64,000 bases of DNA from Streptomyces sp. TP-A0356 (lineage in GTDB: Bacteria; Actinomycetota; Actinomycetes; Streptomycetales; Streptomycetaceae). A program made the translations under genes and the position numbers. This document shows positions 9,478 to 17,602 of the stretch, in pieces. The stretch spans positions 186,001-250,000 of the forward strand of contig NZ_BBZJ01000028.1 of assembly GCF_001417775.1 (NCBI RefSeq), written 5' to 3'. Below the pieces are notes generated by a model, which saw nothing but the letters and a program-made list of their open reading frames with translations, ran no database searches and was not told where the DNA came from. The stretch's first letter is position 1. Each line of letters starts with the position of its first letter.

Positions 9478-9647
9478 GACGGGGCGCCCCTTCTCCTTCG
9501 AGCCCTGCGAGGACCCCGTGGGGCCTCTCTCCTGCGCGGGCCGTCCAGACCCCGCGGAAACCATCCTGCCCCGTGATCGCAGGTCTACGGGTCTTGGCGT
9601 GCCCCCCGGGGACCGTGCCCCTCGAAGTCTGAACGGAATGGGTGATT

Positions 9648-9719
9648 CCGCAAGCGCGGTCTCAGGTCCCACCGCAACCGCGGTCTCAGGTCCCACCGCA
9701 ACCGCGGTCTCAGGTCCTT
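9648..9719. repeat. Three tandem copies of a 24-bp unit
   Basis: Units begin at 9648, 9672 and 9696; the common core is CCGCAACCGCGGTCTCAGG, with single-base changes in copies 1 and 3. The third copy overlaps the stop codon of the RibD-like gene (9710-9712). Each unit contains the palindrome CCGCGG or a near variant. Confidence 0.9.
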
Positions 9720-10618
9720 CGGTAGCGGCCGAAGAGGAACCCCTCCTCCTCCAGCAGGGACACGAGCGAGAACCGCCGGGGCACCGTCACCGAGGGGCCC
9801 CCGGCGATCCGCTGCGCATCACCAGCCGTGAGCATCGGGGAGACCGTCAGGCACAGCTCGTCCAGGACCCCGGCCGCGATCAGCTGGCCCAGCAGACGCG
9901 GGCCGCCCTCGGTCAGCAGCCGGGTCATGCCGAGATCCGCGAGGGCGCGTACGGCGCGGGCCGGGTCCACGCCCATGCCGTCCCCGGCGATCACCACGCG
10001 GGCCCCCGCCTTCTCCGCGGCGGCCACCCGGTCCGGCGCCGCCGCGGCTCCGGTCAGCACCAGCGTGGGCACCAGGGGCGAGGTGAACAGCGGCCACGAG
10101 AAGTCCAGCTCCAGGCTCGCGCTCACCACGGCGATCGCGGGCGCGGGGCCCTGCCCGGCCGCCTTGCGCAGCCCCGCGAAGGCCTCCCGCTCGCGGGCCG
10201 GGCGATAGCCCTCCTGCCGTACCGTTTCAGCACCGACGATCACGACGTCCGCGAGCCCCCGCAGCGTGCCGAAGATCCGCATGTCGGCGGCGCCGGAGAT
10301 GGGCTGGGAGCGCCCCTCGTGCTGGGCGGCCCCGTCCAGCGTGGAGACCATGTTGGCCCGCAGCCAGGGCTCCCGGCCGCCAGGTCCGGGCTCGGGGTAG
10401 GCGTACGCCGCGGCCAGCTCCTCCAGCGTCCATTCGCGGTCCGCGGCACCGCCGGCCGGCAGGGCGACCGGGCCGCCGACCGGCGCGCCGTCCGCCCCGG
10501 CGCCCGGCGCCCGGCGGGCACCCGTATCCGCCCCGGCGCCCGGGGCCTCCCCGGTATCCGGGGCGGGGCCACCCGGCTCGGCCACTGTCTGGTCGGTCAC
10601 AGGGAACAGGCGTCGCAT
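9710..10618 (-). CDS. RibD C-terminal-type pyrimidine reductase family protein
   Basis: 302 residues. C-terminal reductase fold of RibD/dihydrofolate reductase type: WLRANMVSTLDGAA, VGAETVRQEGYRP, LLTEGGPRLLGQLI and LDELCLTVSPML are family hallmarks of an NADPH-binding reductase. It lacks the deaminase half of bifunctional RibD, so the substrate is uncertain; a riboflavin-type or F420-related pyrimidine reductase is possible. An Ala/Pro/Gly-rich insertion (about residues 13-55) precedes the core. ATG 10618 (MRRLFPVTDQ) has no clear ribosome-binding site and lies 37 bases from the divergent zapE start. Confidence 0.85.
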   Translation of the reverse strand: MRRLFPVTDQTVAEPGGPAPDTGEAPGAGADTGARRAPGAGADGAPVGGPVALPAGGAADREWTLEELAAAYAYPEPGPGGREPWLRANMVSTLDGAAQHEGRSQPISGAADMRIFGTLRGLADVVIVGAETVRQEGYRPAREREAFAGLRKAAGQGPAPAIAVVSASLELDFSWPLFTSPLVPTLVLTGAAAAPDRVAAAEKAGARVVIAGDGMGVDPARAVRALADLGMTRLLTEGGPRLLGQLIAAGVLDELCLTVSPMLTAGDAQRIAGGPSVTVPRRFSLVSLLEEEGFLFGRYRRT

Positions 10619-10641
10619 GTCGTGCAGTGTGGCACGGCCTT

Positions 10642-10647
10642 TAGAGT
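10642..10647 (+). promoter_or_regulatory. Putative -10 hexamer of zapE (leaderless)
   Basis: TAGAGT ends eight bases before the GTG at 10656, placing transcription start at or next to the start codon. No good -35 hexamer is visible. Confidence 0.4.
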
Positions 10648-10655
10648 GGGGAACC

Positions 10656-11756
10656 GTGTCGTCCTCCACCGCCGCCTCCGGAATCGATCGGATAGTCGAA
10701 GCGGCCCCGCAGTCCCTGTGCGCCCGCGAGCCGCACGTCCCCGCCGACCGGCTCGTGGCCGAGATGGTGCCACCGCCACGCTTCGACTCCGTCCGCTTCG
10801 CGACGTACATCCCGGACCCGAACCAGCCCAGCCAGCGCGAGGCCGTACGCGTCCTGGATGACTTCGCCGCGGGCCTCGGCGGCGCGCACGCCGTCTCCGG
10901 CAGGCGCTCGTTCTTCGGCTTCGGGAAGGCGAAGGCCGCCAAGGCCCCCGCCGGCCCCCGCGGTGTCTATCTCGACGGCGGCTACGGCGTCGGCAAGACC
11001 CACCTGCTCGCCTCCCTGTGGCACGCCACCCCGGCCGCGCCCGCACTGAAGGCCTTCGGCACCTTCGTGGAGCTGACGAACCTGGTGGGCGCGCTCGGCT
11101 TCCAGCAGACGGTCCAGACGCTCTCCGGCCACCGCCTCCTGTGCATCGACGAGTTCGAGCTCGACGACCCCGGCGACACGGTCCTCGTCTCCACCCTGCT
11201 CGGCAAGCTCGTCGACGCGGGCGTCGCGCTCGCCGCCACCTCCAACACCCTGCCGGGCAAGCTCGGCGAGGGCCGCTTCGCGTCCGCCGACTTCCTGCGC
11301 GAGATCCAGGGCCTGTCCGCCCACTTCCGCACGCTGCGCATCGACGGCGAGGACTACCGTCACCGCGGCCTGCCCGAGGCCCCGGCTCCGTACAGCGACG
11401 AGCAGGTGACGAAGGCGGCGTACGCCACCGAAGGCGCCTCGCTCGACGACTTCCCCCATCTGCTGGAACACCTCGCCCGCGTCCACCCCAGCCGGTACGG
11501 CGCCCTGACCGACGGAGTGAAGGCCCTGTGCCTGACCGACGTCCGGCCGGTGCCGGACCAGTCGACGGCGCTGCGGCTGGTCGTGCTCGCGGACCGGCTC
11601 TACGACCGCGAGGTGCCGGTGCTCGCCTCCGGGCAGCCGTTCGACAAGCTGTTCAGCGAGGAGATGCTGCGGGGCGGATACCGCAAGAAGTACTTCCGCG
11701 CCATCTCCCGCCTCACCGCCCTCGCTCGTGACGCCAAGGGCCTGGTCGAGGCGTAG
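10656..11756 (+). CDS. zapE: Cell division protein ZapE (AFG1-like ATPase)
   Basis: 366 residues from GTG 10656 (VSSSTAASGIDR). P-loop GGYGVGKTHLLAS near residue 110, Walker B LLCIDEFELDD, sensor ATSNTLPGKLGEGRF and the C-terminal RGGYRKKYFRAISRL identify the AFG1/ZapE ATPase family. In E. coli ZapE acts at the constricting Z-ring; its role in Streptomyces is less defined. Monocistronic, divergent from the reductase gene. An in-frame ATG at 10617 would overlap the divergent start and lacks a ribosome-binding site. Confidence 0.9.
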   Translation: MSSSTAASGIDRIVEAAPQSLCAREPHVPADRLVAEMVPPPRFDSVRFATYIPDPNQPSQREAVRVLDDFAAGLGGAHAVSGRRSFFGFGKAKAAKAPAGPRGVYLDGGYGVGKTHLLASLWHATPAAPALKAFGTFVELTNLVGALGFQQTVQTLSGHRLLCIDEFELDDPGDTVLVSTLLGKLVDAGVALAATSNTLPGKLGEGRFASADFLREIQGLSAHFRTLRIDGEDYRHRGLPEAPAPYSDEQVTKAAYATEGASLDDFPHLLEHLARVHPSRYGALTDGVKALCLTDVRPVPDQSTALRLVVLADRLYDREVPVLASGQPFDKLFSEEMLRGGYRKKYFRAISRLTALARDAKGLVEA

Positions 11757-11917
11757 CAGAACCAAACAGACGTGCGTCAACGACAGGCATCAGCCATTCC
11801 GACCTCGGTTTTTGGGCTGTTCTTTACCTGAAACGTGAAGTTAACCCTGCAAACAGGTCAGCCGGGATAACGTGGTCGTCGAGGACACGACGGACGCACA
11901 CAACGGGGAGGGGGCGC

Positions 11918-12316
11918 ATGGTGCGAGGTACGCCGGTCCGCTACATGCTCACGATCCTCTCCGCCGTTCTGCTGGCCATGCAGCTCTTCACGCCCACCGC
12001 GTCCTTCGCGTCCGCGCACCACACCCATGTGACCGACGCCGGTTCCCCGGAGGCGGTCCCGAGCAAGCGCGCGGACGAGGCGGACGAGGTCGTCACCTGC
12101 GGCGGCCTCGCACACCCGGCGAGCCCCACCGGCCCGCTGCGCACCCGTGACCGCCACCGGGCGGGCACGGAATCCCTTCCGGAGCCCCCCGCGCCCGTGC
12201 TGTCGGCACACGACGTCACGGCGGCGCAGCCGCCGACCGCCGGCCCCGCCTCGCTGCGCATATCCAGATCGTCCACCGCTCATGCCCCCGCGGCACTTCA
12301 GGTGTTCCGCTGCTGA
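11918..12316 (+). CDS. Small secreted protein of unknown function
   Basis: 132 residues. Start ATG 11918 after GGGGAGGGGG. A hydrophobic segment at 9-30 (MLTILSAVLLAMQLFTPTAS) ending ASFASA looks like a Sec signal peptide with a possible cut after Ala33. The mature part is low in order, Pro/Ala-rich, with His-His-x-His just after the cut and a C-terminal Cys. No family is recognised. It lies 149 bases upstream of the carbonic anhydrase gene. Confidence 0.65.
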   Translation: MVRGTPVRYMLTILSAVLLAMQLFTPTASFASAHHTHVTDAGSPEAVPSKRADEADEVVTCGGLAHPASPTGPLRTRDRHRAGTESLPEPPAPVLSAHDVTAAQPPTAGPASLRISRSSTAHAPAALQVFRC

Positions 12317-12465
12317 GCTGCTCACTGGGTACCGACTGACACCGGCCTCCCCTCACCACGCCACGTTGGCCGAGCGCGTCGACGTGGGGTCCTGTCGCCG
12401 TACCCGCATCTGCCACGTTCTCGTACACCGACGCGCCATCCAGGGCGCGCCAGGAGGAACTGACA

Positions 12466-13047
12466 ATGCAGCCCCTCATCGATCACGCCCGTGCGCACGG
12501 ACAGCGCCCCGAGGAGTTCGCCCGGCTGGCCGAGGGCCAGTCACCGCAGGTCCTGTTCATCACCTGCTCCGACTCCCGGGTCGTGCCCGCCCTGATCACC
12601 GGAGCCCGGCCCGGTGAGCTCTTCGAACTGCGCACCGCGGGCAACATCGTGCCCCCCTACGTCTGCGAGCACCCCACCAGCGAGGCGGCCACCATCGAGT
12701 ACGCCGTGGGGGTGCTCGGCGTCAGCGACATCGTCGTGTGCGGCCACTCCCACTGCGGAGCCGTCGGCGCGCTGGTGCGCGGCGACGACCTGACCGCCGT
12801 GCCGGCCGTGCGCGACTGGCTCGCGCACGCCGCGCCCGAACCACGCACCTCCGACGCGGACGACCCGACGGTCGCGGGGGCCGTGCAGAACCACGTGCTC
12901 GCGCAGTTGCTGCGCCTGCGCTCCTACCCGTGCGTCGAGCAGCGCCTGGCGGCGGGCCGGCTGCGGGTGCACGGCTGGTACTACGAAGTGCACACCGGAG
13001 CCGTCCGCGAACACCGCGCGGACACCGACACGTTCGAAGCGCTGTGA
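12466..13047 (+). CDS. Beta-class carbonic anhydrase
   Basis: 193 residues. Interconverts CO2 and bicarbonate. Zinc ligands Cys34 (in CSDSR with Asp36 and Arg38), His94 and Cys97 (HSHC) are all present, as is TAGNIVPP. Start ATG 12466 follows AGGAGGAACTGACA. The stop codon overlaps the GTG start of the SulP transporter, so the pair is translationally coupled and probably handles bicarbonate together. Confidence 0.95.
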   Translation: MQPLIDHARAHGQRPEEFARLAEGQSPQVLFITCSDSRVVPALITGARPGELFELRTAGNIVPPYVCEHPTSEAATIEYAVGVLGVSDIVVCGHSHCGAVGALVRGDDLTAVPAVRDWLAHAAPEPRTSDADDPTVAGAVQNHVLAQLLRLRSYPCVEQRLAAGRLRVHGWYYEVHTGAVREHRADTDTFEAL

Positions 13048-14522
13048 GCGCCGCCATGGCCGGTCTGAAGAGGTTTCCTCACCTCAAGGAGGACTTCGCC
13101 GCCTCCCTGGTCGTCTTCCTGGTCGCGCTCCCGCTGTGCGTCGGCGTGGCCGTCGCCTCCGGCGTGCCCGCCGAACTCGGCCTGATCACCGGCATCGTGG
13201 GCGGCATCGTCACCGGGACGATGCGCGGCAGCAGCCTCCAGGTCTCCGGACCGGCGGCCGGGCTGACCGTGCTGGTCTTCGAGGCGGTGCGGGAGTTCGG
13301 ACTGCCCGTGCTCGGAGTGATCGTGCTCCTCACCGGTGTGCTGCAAGTGCTCATGGGCGCACTGAAGCTGGGGCGTTGGTTCCGGGCCATCTCCGTCTCC
13401 GTCGTGGAGGGCATGCTGGCCGGCATCGGACTCGTCCTGATCGCCGGGCAGTTGTACTCCGTGGTCGGGGGCAAGGCCCCGGCCTCGGGCCTGGAGAAGA
13501 TAGCCGGGCTGCCCGGGGCGCTCGCCGACGCCGCCTCGAGCACCCGTGCGCTGACCTCGCTGGCGCTCGGCGCGGGCACCATCGTCGTCCTCGTGCTGTG
13601 GAAGCGCGTGCCGCGCGTGGTGCGGACGGTCCCCGGACCGCTCGCGGCGGTCGGCCTCGCCACGGTCGTCGCCGTGGCCCTCGGCCTGCCGGTGGCCACG
13701 GTCGAGGTACACGGGCTGCTGGGCTCGATCCAGCCGCCGCCGCTGGACGCCTTCGCCGAACTGGCGGGCGCGGGCGTGCTCGGCACGATCGTCGCGTTCA
13801 CGCTGATCGCCTCCGCCGAGTCGCTGTTCAGCGCCGCCGCCGTCGACCGGCTGCACGACGGTCCGCGCACCGCGTACAACAAGGAACTGATGGCGCAGGG
13901 CACGGGCAACGCGATCTGCGGGCTGCTGGGCGCCTTGCCGATGACCGCGGTGATCGTGCGCAGCGCGGCCAACGTCCAGGCGGGCGCCAGGACCAAGGCG
14001 TCCCGGGTGCTGCACGGCGTGTGGCTGCTGCTGTTCGCGGCGCTGCTGCCCTCCGTGCTGGCGTACATCCCGATCCCGGCCCTCGCCGGCATCCTGGTCT
14101 ACTCGGGTGCCAAGCTCGTCTCCCTGCGGGAGATCGTCCTTCTGTGGCGCGAGCACCGGGGCGAGGCGCTGATCCTCGTGGTCACGGCCGTGTCGATCGT
14201 GGCGGTCAGCATGTTCGAGGGCGTGCTCATCGGCCTCGCGCTGGCCGTCGTGAAGACCGCGTGGGAGGCCTCGCACGTCAGGCTGGAGGTCATCGACAAG
14301 GGCGCGGGGCCGGTGCAGGTGTATCTGTCGGGCAACGCGACCTTCCTGCGGCTGCCGAAGATCCTGGACAGCCTGGAGGCGCTGCCGCAGGACCGGCCGG
14401 TCGAACTGGACCTGTCCGGGCTGCACCACCGGGACCACGCGTGTCGTAGGGCTCTGGAGAACTGGGCGCAGCGGCACAGCGCGGCCGGCACGGAGCCGGT
14501 ACGGGTGACGTCCGTCCGCTGA
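13044..14522 (+). CDS. SulP-family anion (probable bicarbonate) transporter with STAS domain
   Basis: 492 residues from GTG 13044 (ATG 13056 is the alternative). About 10-12 hydrophobic segments; LKEDFAASLVVFLVALPLC and SSLQVSGPAAGLTVLV are SulP signatures. Residues about 420-492 form a STAS-like tail (LDLSGLHHRDHACRRALENW). Members next to carbonic anhydrase are commonly taken as bicarbonate carriers; sulfate transport cannot be excluded. GTG overlaps the carbonic anhydrase stop as GTGA. Confidence 0.88.
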   Translation: MSAAMAGLKRFPHLKEDFAASLVVFLVALPLCVGVAVASGVPAELGLITGIVGGIVTGTMRGSSLQVSGPAAGLTVLVFEAVREFGLPVLGVIVLLTGVLQVLMGALKLGRWFRAISVSVVEGMLAGIGLVLIAGQLYSVVGGKAPASGLEKIAGLPGALADAASSTRALTSLALGAGTIVVLVLWKRVPRVVRTVPGPLAAVGLATVVAVALGLPVATVEVHGLLGSIQPPPLDAFAELAGAGVLGTIVAFTLIASAESLFSAAAVDRLHDGPRTAYNKELMAQGTGNAICGLLGALPMTAVIVRSAANVQAGARTKASRVLHGVWLLLFAALLPSVLAYIPIPALAGILVYSGAKLVSLREIVLLWREHRGEALILVVTAVSIVAVSMFEGVLIGLALAVVKTAWEASHVRLEVIDKGAGPVQVYLSGNATFLRLPKILDSLEALPQDRPVELDLSGLHHRDHACRRALENWAQRHSAAGTEPVRVTSVR

Positions 14523-14550
14523 CGTCGTGGAGCCGCTCGGCTCCCGATGC

Positions 14551-14587
14551 GCGAAGGCCCGTCGGTGCCGCCCCGACGGGCCTTCGC
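14551..14587 (+). terminator. Terminator after the SulP gene
   Basis: Perfect 15-bp inverted repeat GCGAAGGCCCGTCGG (14551-14565) and its complement (14573-14587) with a seven-base loop, 28 bases past the stop. Confidence 0.85.
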
Positions 14588-14699
14588 TGCGCGTGCTCCC
14601 ACCACGTCGGCTGTCTCTCGCTCCGGGGCTCCGGCCGAATTATCGTGGCAAGTGCAGATACTCCACAGATGTTCCGGGCCTCTCCACGAGGGGGTTGTC

Positions 14700-15743
14700 A
14701 TGCTCCAGGAGCTGGTGGGTGCCTTGGTGGCGGCAGGTGCCGCCGGGCTCGTGTACCTCGCCGCGGCGGCACGGGTCGTCAAGCAGTACGAGCGCGGGGT
14801 GGTCTTCCGCTTCGGACGGCTCCTCGGGCCCCCCAGGACGCCCGGTTTCACCGTGATCATTCCGATGGTGGACCGGCTGCAGAAGGTCAACATGCAGATC
14901 GTGACGCTGCCCGTCCCCGCGCAGGAGGGGATCACACGGGACAACGTCACCGTGCGCGTGGACGCCGTCGTCTACTTCAAGGTGATCGACGCGGCGAACG
15001 CGCTCATCCAGGTCGAGGACTACCGGTTCGCGGTCTCGCAGATGGCGCAGACCTCACTGCGCTCGATCATCGGCAAGAGCGACCTGGACGACCTGCTGTC
15101 CAACCGGGAGAAGCTCAACCAGGGGCTTGAGCTGATGATCGACAGCCCGGCCGTGGGCTGGGGCGTGCAGATCGACCGGGTCGAGATCAAGGACGTGTCG
15201 CTGCCGGACGCGATGAAGCGGTCGATGGCCCGTCAGGCGGAGGCGGACCGCGAGCGCCGGGCGCGCATCATCAACGCGGACGCCGAACTCCAGGCCTCCA
15301 AGAAGCTGGCCCAGGCCGCCGGGGTGATGTCAGAACAGCCGGCCGCGCTCCAGCTGCGGCTGCTGCAGACCGTGGTGGCGGTGGCGGCCGAGAAGAACTC
15401 CACGCTCGTGCTGCCGTTCCCGGTGGAGCTGCTGCGGTTCCTGGAGCGGGCGGCACCCCAGGAGGGGGCGGGGACCCACGACGCGGAGCGGTCGTCCCTC
15501 GCCGCGGCCGGGCAACCGCCGTCCGCCTCGGCCGAGAGCACGCCGGCCCCCGCGCGCGGGACGGCTTCCGGGCCACCCGAGGAGCAGGTCCCCGCGCCGA
15601 CCCCCGAACCCGCCTCCGAGGCGTTCTCCGAGCCGGAGCTCGCAGCCGCTCCCGCGCCCGCGCCGCCGCCCCCGCCGCCACCCGCGGACGTACCGCCGTC
15701 GTCCTTGAAGATCACTCCCGCGTCTGTCACCCACGACGACTGA
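14700..15743 (+). CDS. SPFH/slipin (stomatin-like) membrane protein
   Basis: 347 residues from ATG 14700, preceded by GAGGGG. A single N-terminal membrane segment (residues 3-22) is followed by the band-7 domain: VKQYERGVVFRFGRLLG, VRVDAVVYFKV, SLRSIIGKSDLDDLL, DRVEIKDVSLPDAMKRSMARQAEADRERRA in segments. Slipins organise membrane microdomains and are often linked to NfeD proteins, none of which is adjacent here. Residues from about 255 to the end form a long Pro/Ala/Glu tail ending in a run of prolines, longer than in most slipins. Confidence 0.9.
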   Translation: MLQELVGALVAAGAAGLVYLAAAARVVKQYERGVVFRFGRLLGPPRTPGFTVIIPMVDRLQKVNMQIVTLPVPAQEGITRDNVTVRVDAVVYFKVIDAANALIQVEDYRFAVSQMAQTSLRSIIGKSDLDDLLSNREKLNQGLELMIDSPAVGWGVQIDRVEIKDVSLPDAMKRSMARQAEADRERRARIINADAELQASKKLAQAAGVMSEQPAALQLRLLQTVVAVAAEKNSTLVLPFPVELLRFLERAAPQEGAGTHDAERSSLAAAGQPPSASAESTPAPARGTASGPPEEQVPAPTPEPASEAFSEPELAAAPAPAPPPPPPPADVPPSSLKITPASVTHDD

Positions 15744-16074
15744 TCCGCCCGCGCCCGCCGCGCCGCCCAAGCAGCGCCCGCGCCAGCGGCGGGCCCGCCG
15801 GGTCGCCCGCCGGAGCACCGATCTCTGGGACGAGTGACCGCGCCACCGGCCGACGCCCCGGGGTGAGGTCGGTGGGCCGCCGCCCGGGGGCGAGTGCGTT
15901 GCCCCGGAAGCCCTCCCCGGCGAGCGTCTGGGCGTACAGGACGGTGAGGGCGTTGAGAGCGGTCCTCGACGACCGGTAGGCGGCGGAGCGAGGGCTTCCG
16001 TAATCACCAGCCGGGCCGCGGGACATCGTGGCGGCGGCCGGGTGGGTGACTTCCTGGTCCCTCCGACCCGGCAC
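15727..16074 (-). pseudogene. Remnant of a short-chain dehydrogenase/reductase
   Basis: The minus-strand frame reads AAYRSSRTALNALTVLYA, then GEGFRGNALAPGRRPTDLTPG. This matches the active-site YxxSK region and the following NAVAPGxxxTDL strand of classical SDR enzymes, but the catalytic YxxxK is damaged (Lys reads Arg), the N-terminal cofactor-binding half is absent, and sequence after TDLTPG degenerates. The likely intact ancestor was about 240 residues. The outer coordinates are those of the open frame, not of a functional gene. Confidence 0.5.
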
Positions 16075-16122
16075 GCCCCCATAGCGGTCTATTCACCCCA
16101 TTTCCCCCGTTACGTTCGTACG
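15744..16122. other. Gene-poor stretch holding an SDR remnant
   Basis: No intact gene on either strand. The minus strand carries a recognisable but broken short-chain dehydrogenase fragment (separate entry); the right end holds the promoter and start of the deacetylase gene. Confidence 0.5.
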
Positions 16123-16983
16123 GTGATCCCTCTTGTACGACGTATCGCCGCCGTCTGCGCCCTCGGCGCCGCGCTCGCCGCCTGCGGAGCCCCCCGCACC
16201 TCCCAGCACCCCGCGCCCTCCCCCGTGCACCCCTCCGCGCACCCCTCCGCGTCGCCCTCTGCGGCCACACCCGCGCCCACCCTCGCGCGCGGGCCCGGAG
16301 GACTGACGCCCGTCTTCACGAAGGGCCCGAACCGCGGGAAGACCGTCGCCCTCACCTTCGACGCGGACATGACGGCGGACCAGGGGCCCCGGGCGGCCGC
16401 GGGCCAGCGCTTCGACAACCCCGGGCTGATCGACACGCTGCGGGAGCTGAACGTGCCGGCGACCGTGTTCATGACGGGCCGGTGGGCCGACGAGTACCCC
16501 GAGGAGGCCCAGGACATCGGCCGGGACCCGCTGTTCGAGGTCGCCAACCACTCCTACAGCCACTACTCCTTCACCGGAAGCTGCTACGGGCTGCCGGTCC
16601 TGCCCGAGAAGCGGATGCGCTCGGACGTGGAGCGCGCCTTCACGGCGATCCGCAAGGCGGGGGTACCCCGTCCGATGCCGTACTTCCGTTTCCCGGGCGG
16701 CTGCTACGACGAGAGCGCCCTGCGCGCGATCAGCCCGCTCGGCGTCACCGCGATCCAGTGGGACGTGGTGAGCGGGGACGCGTTCTCGTCGGACGCGGAC
16801 GCGATCGTGCGGCAGGTGGAGGAGGGAGTGCGGCCCGGTTCCGTGGTGGTCATGCACTGCACGCGCAGCGCGGCGCCCGCGACCGAGCAGGCGATCCGGG
16901 CGATCGTTCCCGACCTGCGCAAGCAGGGCTACCGGTTCGTCAAGGTCTCCCAGATGATCGAGGCGTCGGCCGGGCGACGGTAG
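16123..16983 (+). CDS. Polysaccharide deacetylase (NodB/CE4) lipoprotein
   Basis: 286 residues from GTG 16123. Signal peptide with lipobox LAAC (ALGAALAACG) predicts a lipid-anchored extracellular protein, followed by a Pro/Ser/His-rich linker (about residues 22-55). CE4 motifs are in order: TFDADM (catalytic base and metal Asp), NHSYSH (metal His pair), RFPGGCYDE, WDVVSGD and SVVVMHC. Probable substrate is peptidoglycan or another N-acetylated glycan; specificity is unknown. Confidence 0.9.
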   Translation: MIPLVRRIAAVCALGAALAACGAPRTSQHPAPSPVHPSAHPSASPSAATPAPTLARGPGGLTPVFTKGPNRGKTVALTFDADMTADQGPRAAAGQRFDNPGLIDTLRELNVPATVFMTGRWADEYPEEAQDIGRDPLFEVANHSYSHYSFTGSCYGLPVLPEKRMRSDVERAFTAIRKAGVPRPMPYFRFPGGCYDESALRAISPLGVTAIQWDVVSGDAFSSDADAIVRQVEEGVRPGSVVVMHCTRSAAPATEQAIRAIVPDLRKQGYRFVKVSQMIEASAGRR

Positions 16984-17022
16984 GACCGGGGCGTCCCGCC
17001 ACCGGCGGCCTACGCTGGGGGC

Positions 17023-17199
17023 ATGAGCGATTACTGCGGTACGGAGACGGCGGACCGGGCGCCGGAAGCGGGCGGTCCGCCGTTCGCCGAGTGCGTGCTG
17101 TGCCGGGAGCCGACGGAGTACCCGGAGTCGTACAAGGGGATCACGCTCTGCCCGGTCTGCGAGTGGCAGGAGGCGCAGCGCACGGCCTGTTCCGGCTGA
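17023..17199 (+). CDS. 58-residue zinc-ribbon protein
   Basis: Very short gene: MSDYCGTETADRAPEAGG start, with CVLC and CPVC pairs about 20 residues apart that could form one zinc site, and an acidic N-terminus. TACGCT (17011-17016) lies six bases before the ATG, so the transcript may be leaderless. Function unknown; similar tiny CxxC proteins are common in Streptomyces. Confidence 0.65.
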   Translation: MSDYCGTETADRAPEAGGPPFAECVLCREPTEYPESYKGITLCPVCEWQEAQRTACSG

Positions 17200-17602
17200 G
17201 CGGCCCGAGACGCGACCGGACCGCTCAGGGCGCGCGACGCGCGGCGAGGGCACAGGCCACGGCCGCCAGGACCACAGGCGTTCCGTCGACCGGCGGCCGA
17301 GCCGATGTGAGCACCCTTGGCCTGAAACGCTCACTCGCGAAGAGGACGGCCGTCAAGGAGTCGTTACGGTGTCAAGTCGGCACCAAGTCAAGGGCGTTGA
17401 CAGTCCCCCGGCTGATAAGATCATCAAACTTTCAGTAGGCTGGCGCCGCGTCATGCACGCGTCACGGGGGACAGTCTCAGGCTCCATCGCGAAGGAGTGT
17501 CGTTGGTCCGCCGATGAATTCACGGCACCGCCAGGGCCGTGACAGCGGCCACGGTCCCAGCGGACGGTAACTGCTCCCGCGAGGCGACTTGAAGAGAGTC
17601 TC
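17200..17602 (+). promoter_or_regulatory. Upstream region of the conservon operon
   Basis: 403 bases without a gene. It contains three direct GTCAAG hexamers (17352, 17371, 17387), then TTGACA at 17397-17402 as a good -35 candidate. GATCAT at 17419 (16-base spacer) is the best matching -10, which would give a leader of about 170 bases. No open frame of note. Confidence 0.4.
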
